Shown piece after piece: positions 63,967-64,000 of a stretch of 64,000 nucleotides of DNA. The position numbers and the translations under genes are program-made. This DNA is from Secundilactobacillus pentosiphilus. Its GTDB lineage: Bacteria > Bacillota > Bacilli > Lactobacillales > Lactobacillaceae. Under the pieces are notes generated by a model, which was not told where the DNA came from, ran no database searches, and worked only from the letters and a program-made list of their open reading frames with translations. Numbering within the stretch: position 1 is the stretch's first letter; every line of letters starts with the position of its first letter. The stretch covers positions 39,802 to 103,801 of the forward strand of contig NZ_BCMI01000009.1 of the NCBI RefSeq assembly GCF_002217985.1, written 5' to 3'.

Positions 63967-64000
63967 ACTATTTCTGGATTAGTGAAATGCGGTTAAAGAA

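Overview
The window reads as a chromosomal segment of a low-to-moderate-GC Gram-positive bacterium of the family Lactobacillaceae. Support comes from the gene set and order (TPR protein-hup-der-rpsA-cmk-LysM-recQ-ypbB-ribU; rluB-scpB-scpA-ribT-xerD-cvfB-pyk-dnaE; rpoD-dnaG; glyQS; recO-era-dgkA-ybeY-phoH), a 316-residue thymidylate synthase of the Lactobacillus type, an LPxTG adhesin with a KxYKxGKxW signal peptide and MucBP-like repeats, and strong AGGAGG ribosome binding sites. No pfkA lies between dnaE and pyk, where homofermentative lactobacilli usually carry it. This suggests, by inference, an obligately heterofermentative lineage (Levilactobacillus/Lentilactobacillus/Secundilactobacillus-like); the species cannot be named from the sequence alone.

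Layout. 1-3340 (minus): a branched-chain amino-acid ABC transporter operon livJ-livH-livM behind a promoter, a 30-residue leader peptide with a Leu-Val-Leu-Leu-Leu run and an intrinsic terminator; livM carries an in-frame TGA. 3600-8200 (minus): cca, an ABC-F protein, thyA, dfrA. 8350-9250 (plus): a YitT-family membrane protein. 9340-25180 (minus): housekeeping genes for chromosome segregation, translation, nucleotide metabolism and glycolysis, including an FMN riboswitch before ribU. 25389-37150 (minus except one small plus gene): dnaE, clpB with a CtsR operator, topB, pepT, a Nif3-like protein, trmK. 37330-42750: a 1806-residue LPxTG adhesin. 43465-46463: rpoD and dnaG. 46669-46974 (plus): a small OB-fold-like protein with a LexA-type box inside its promoter. 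47322-58912: a secreted protein, T-box-controlled glyQS, an MFS transporter, a cre-controlled aldehyde dehydrogenase (plus), recO-era-dgkA-ybeY-phoH. 59117-63815: a membrane-anchored flavodoxin-like protein, thiE (minus) and a TPP-riboswitch operon thiS-thiF-thiG plus an M20 amidohydrolase.

Most interesting unexplained structure: three copies (about 43050-43276, 47017-47236, 55109-55335) of a roughly 220-bp intergenic element. Each has a moderately conserved single-stranded-looking arm of about 110 nt followed by a very long hairpin whose outer stem and terminal loop are conserved while the middle of the stem has a different sequence in every copy, with both arms changed to stay complementary. 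The copies sit where non-core genes interrupt the usual recO-glyQS-dnaG-rpoD-trmK order. Other notable items are the BCAA leader-peptide attenuator, a ThiS ending in Gly-Gly-Gly-Arg, the M20 hydrolase inside the thiazole operon, and the SOS-like control of the small OB-fold gene.

How the parts work together: amino-acid supply is sensed in three RNA-based ways (leader peptide for BCAA uptake, T-box for glycyl-tRNA synthetase) and by vitamins (FMN and TPP riboswitches); carbon status probably acts on pyk and the aldehyde dehydrogenase through cre sites; heat stress acts on clpB through CtsR.
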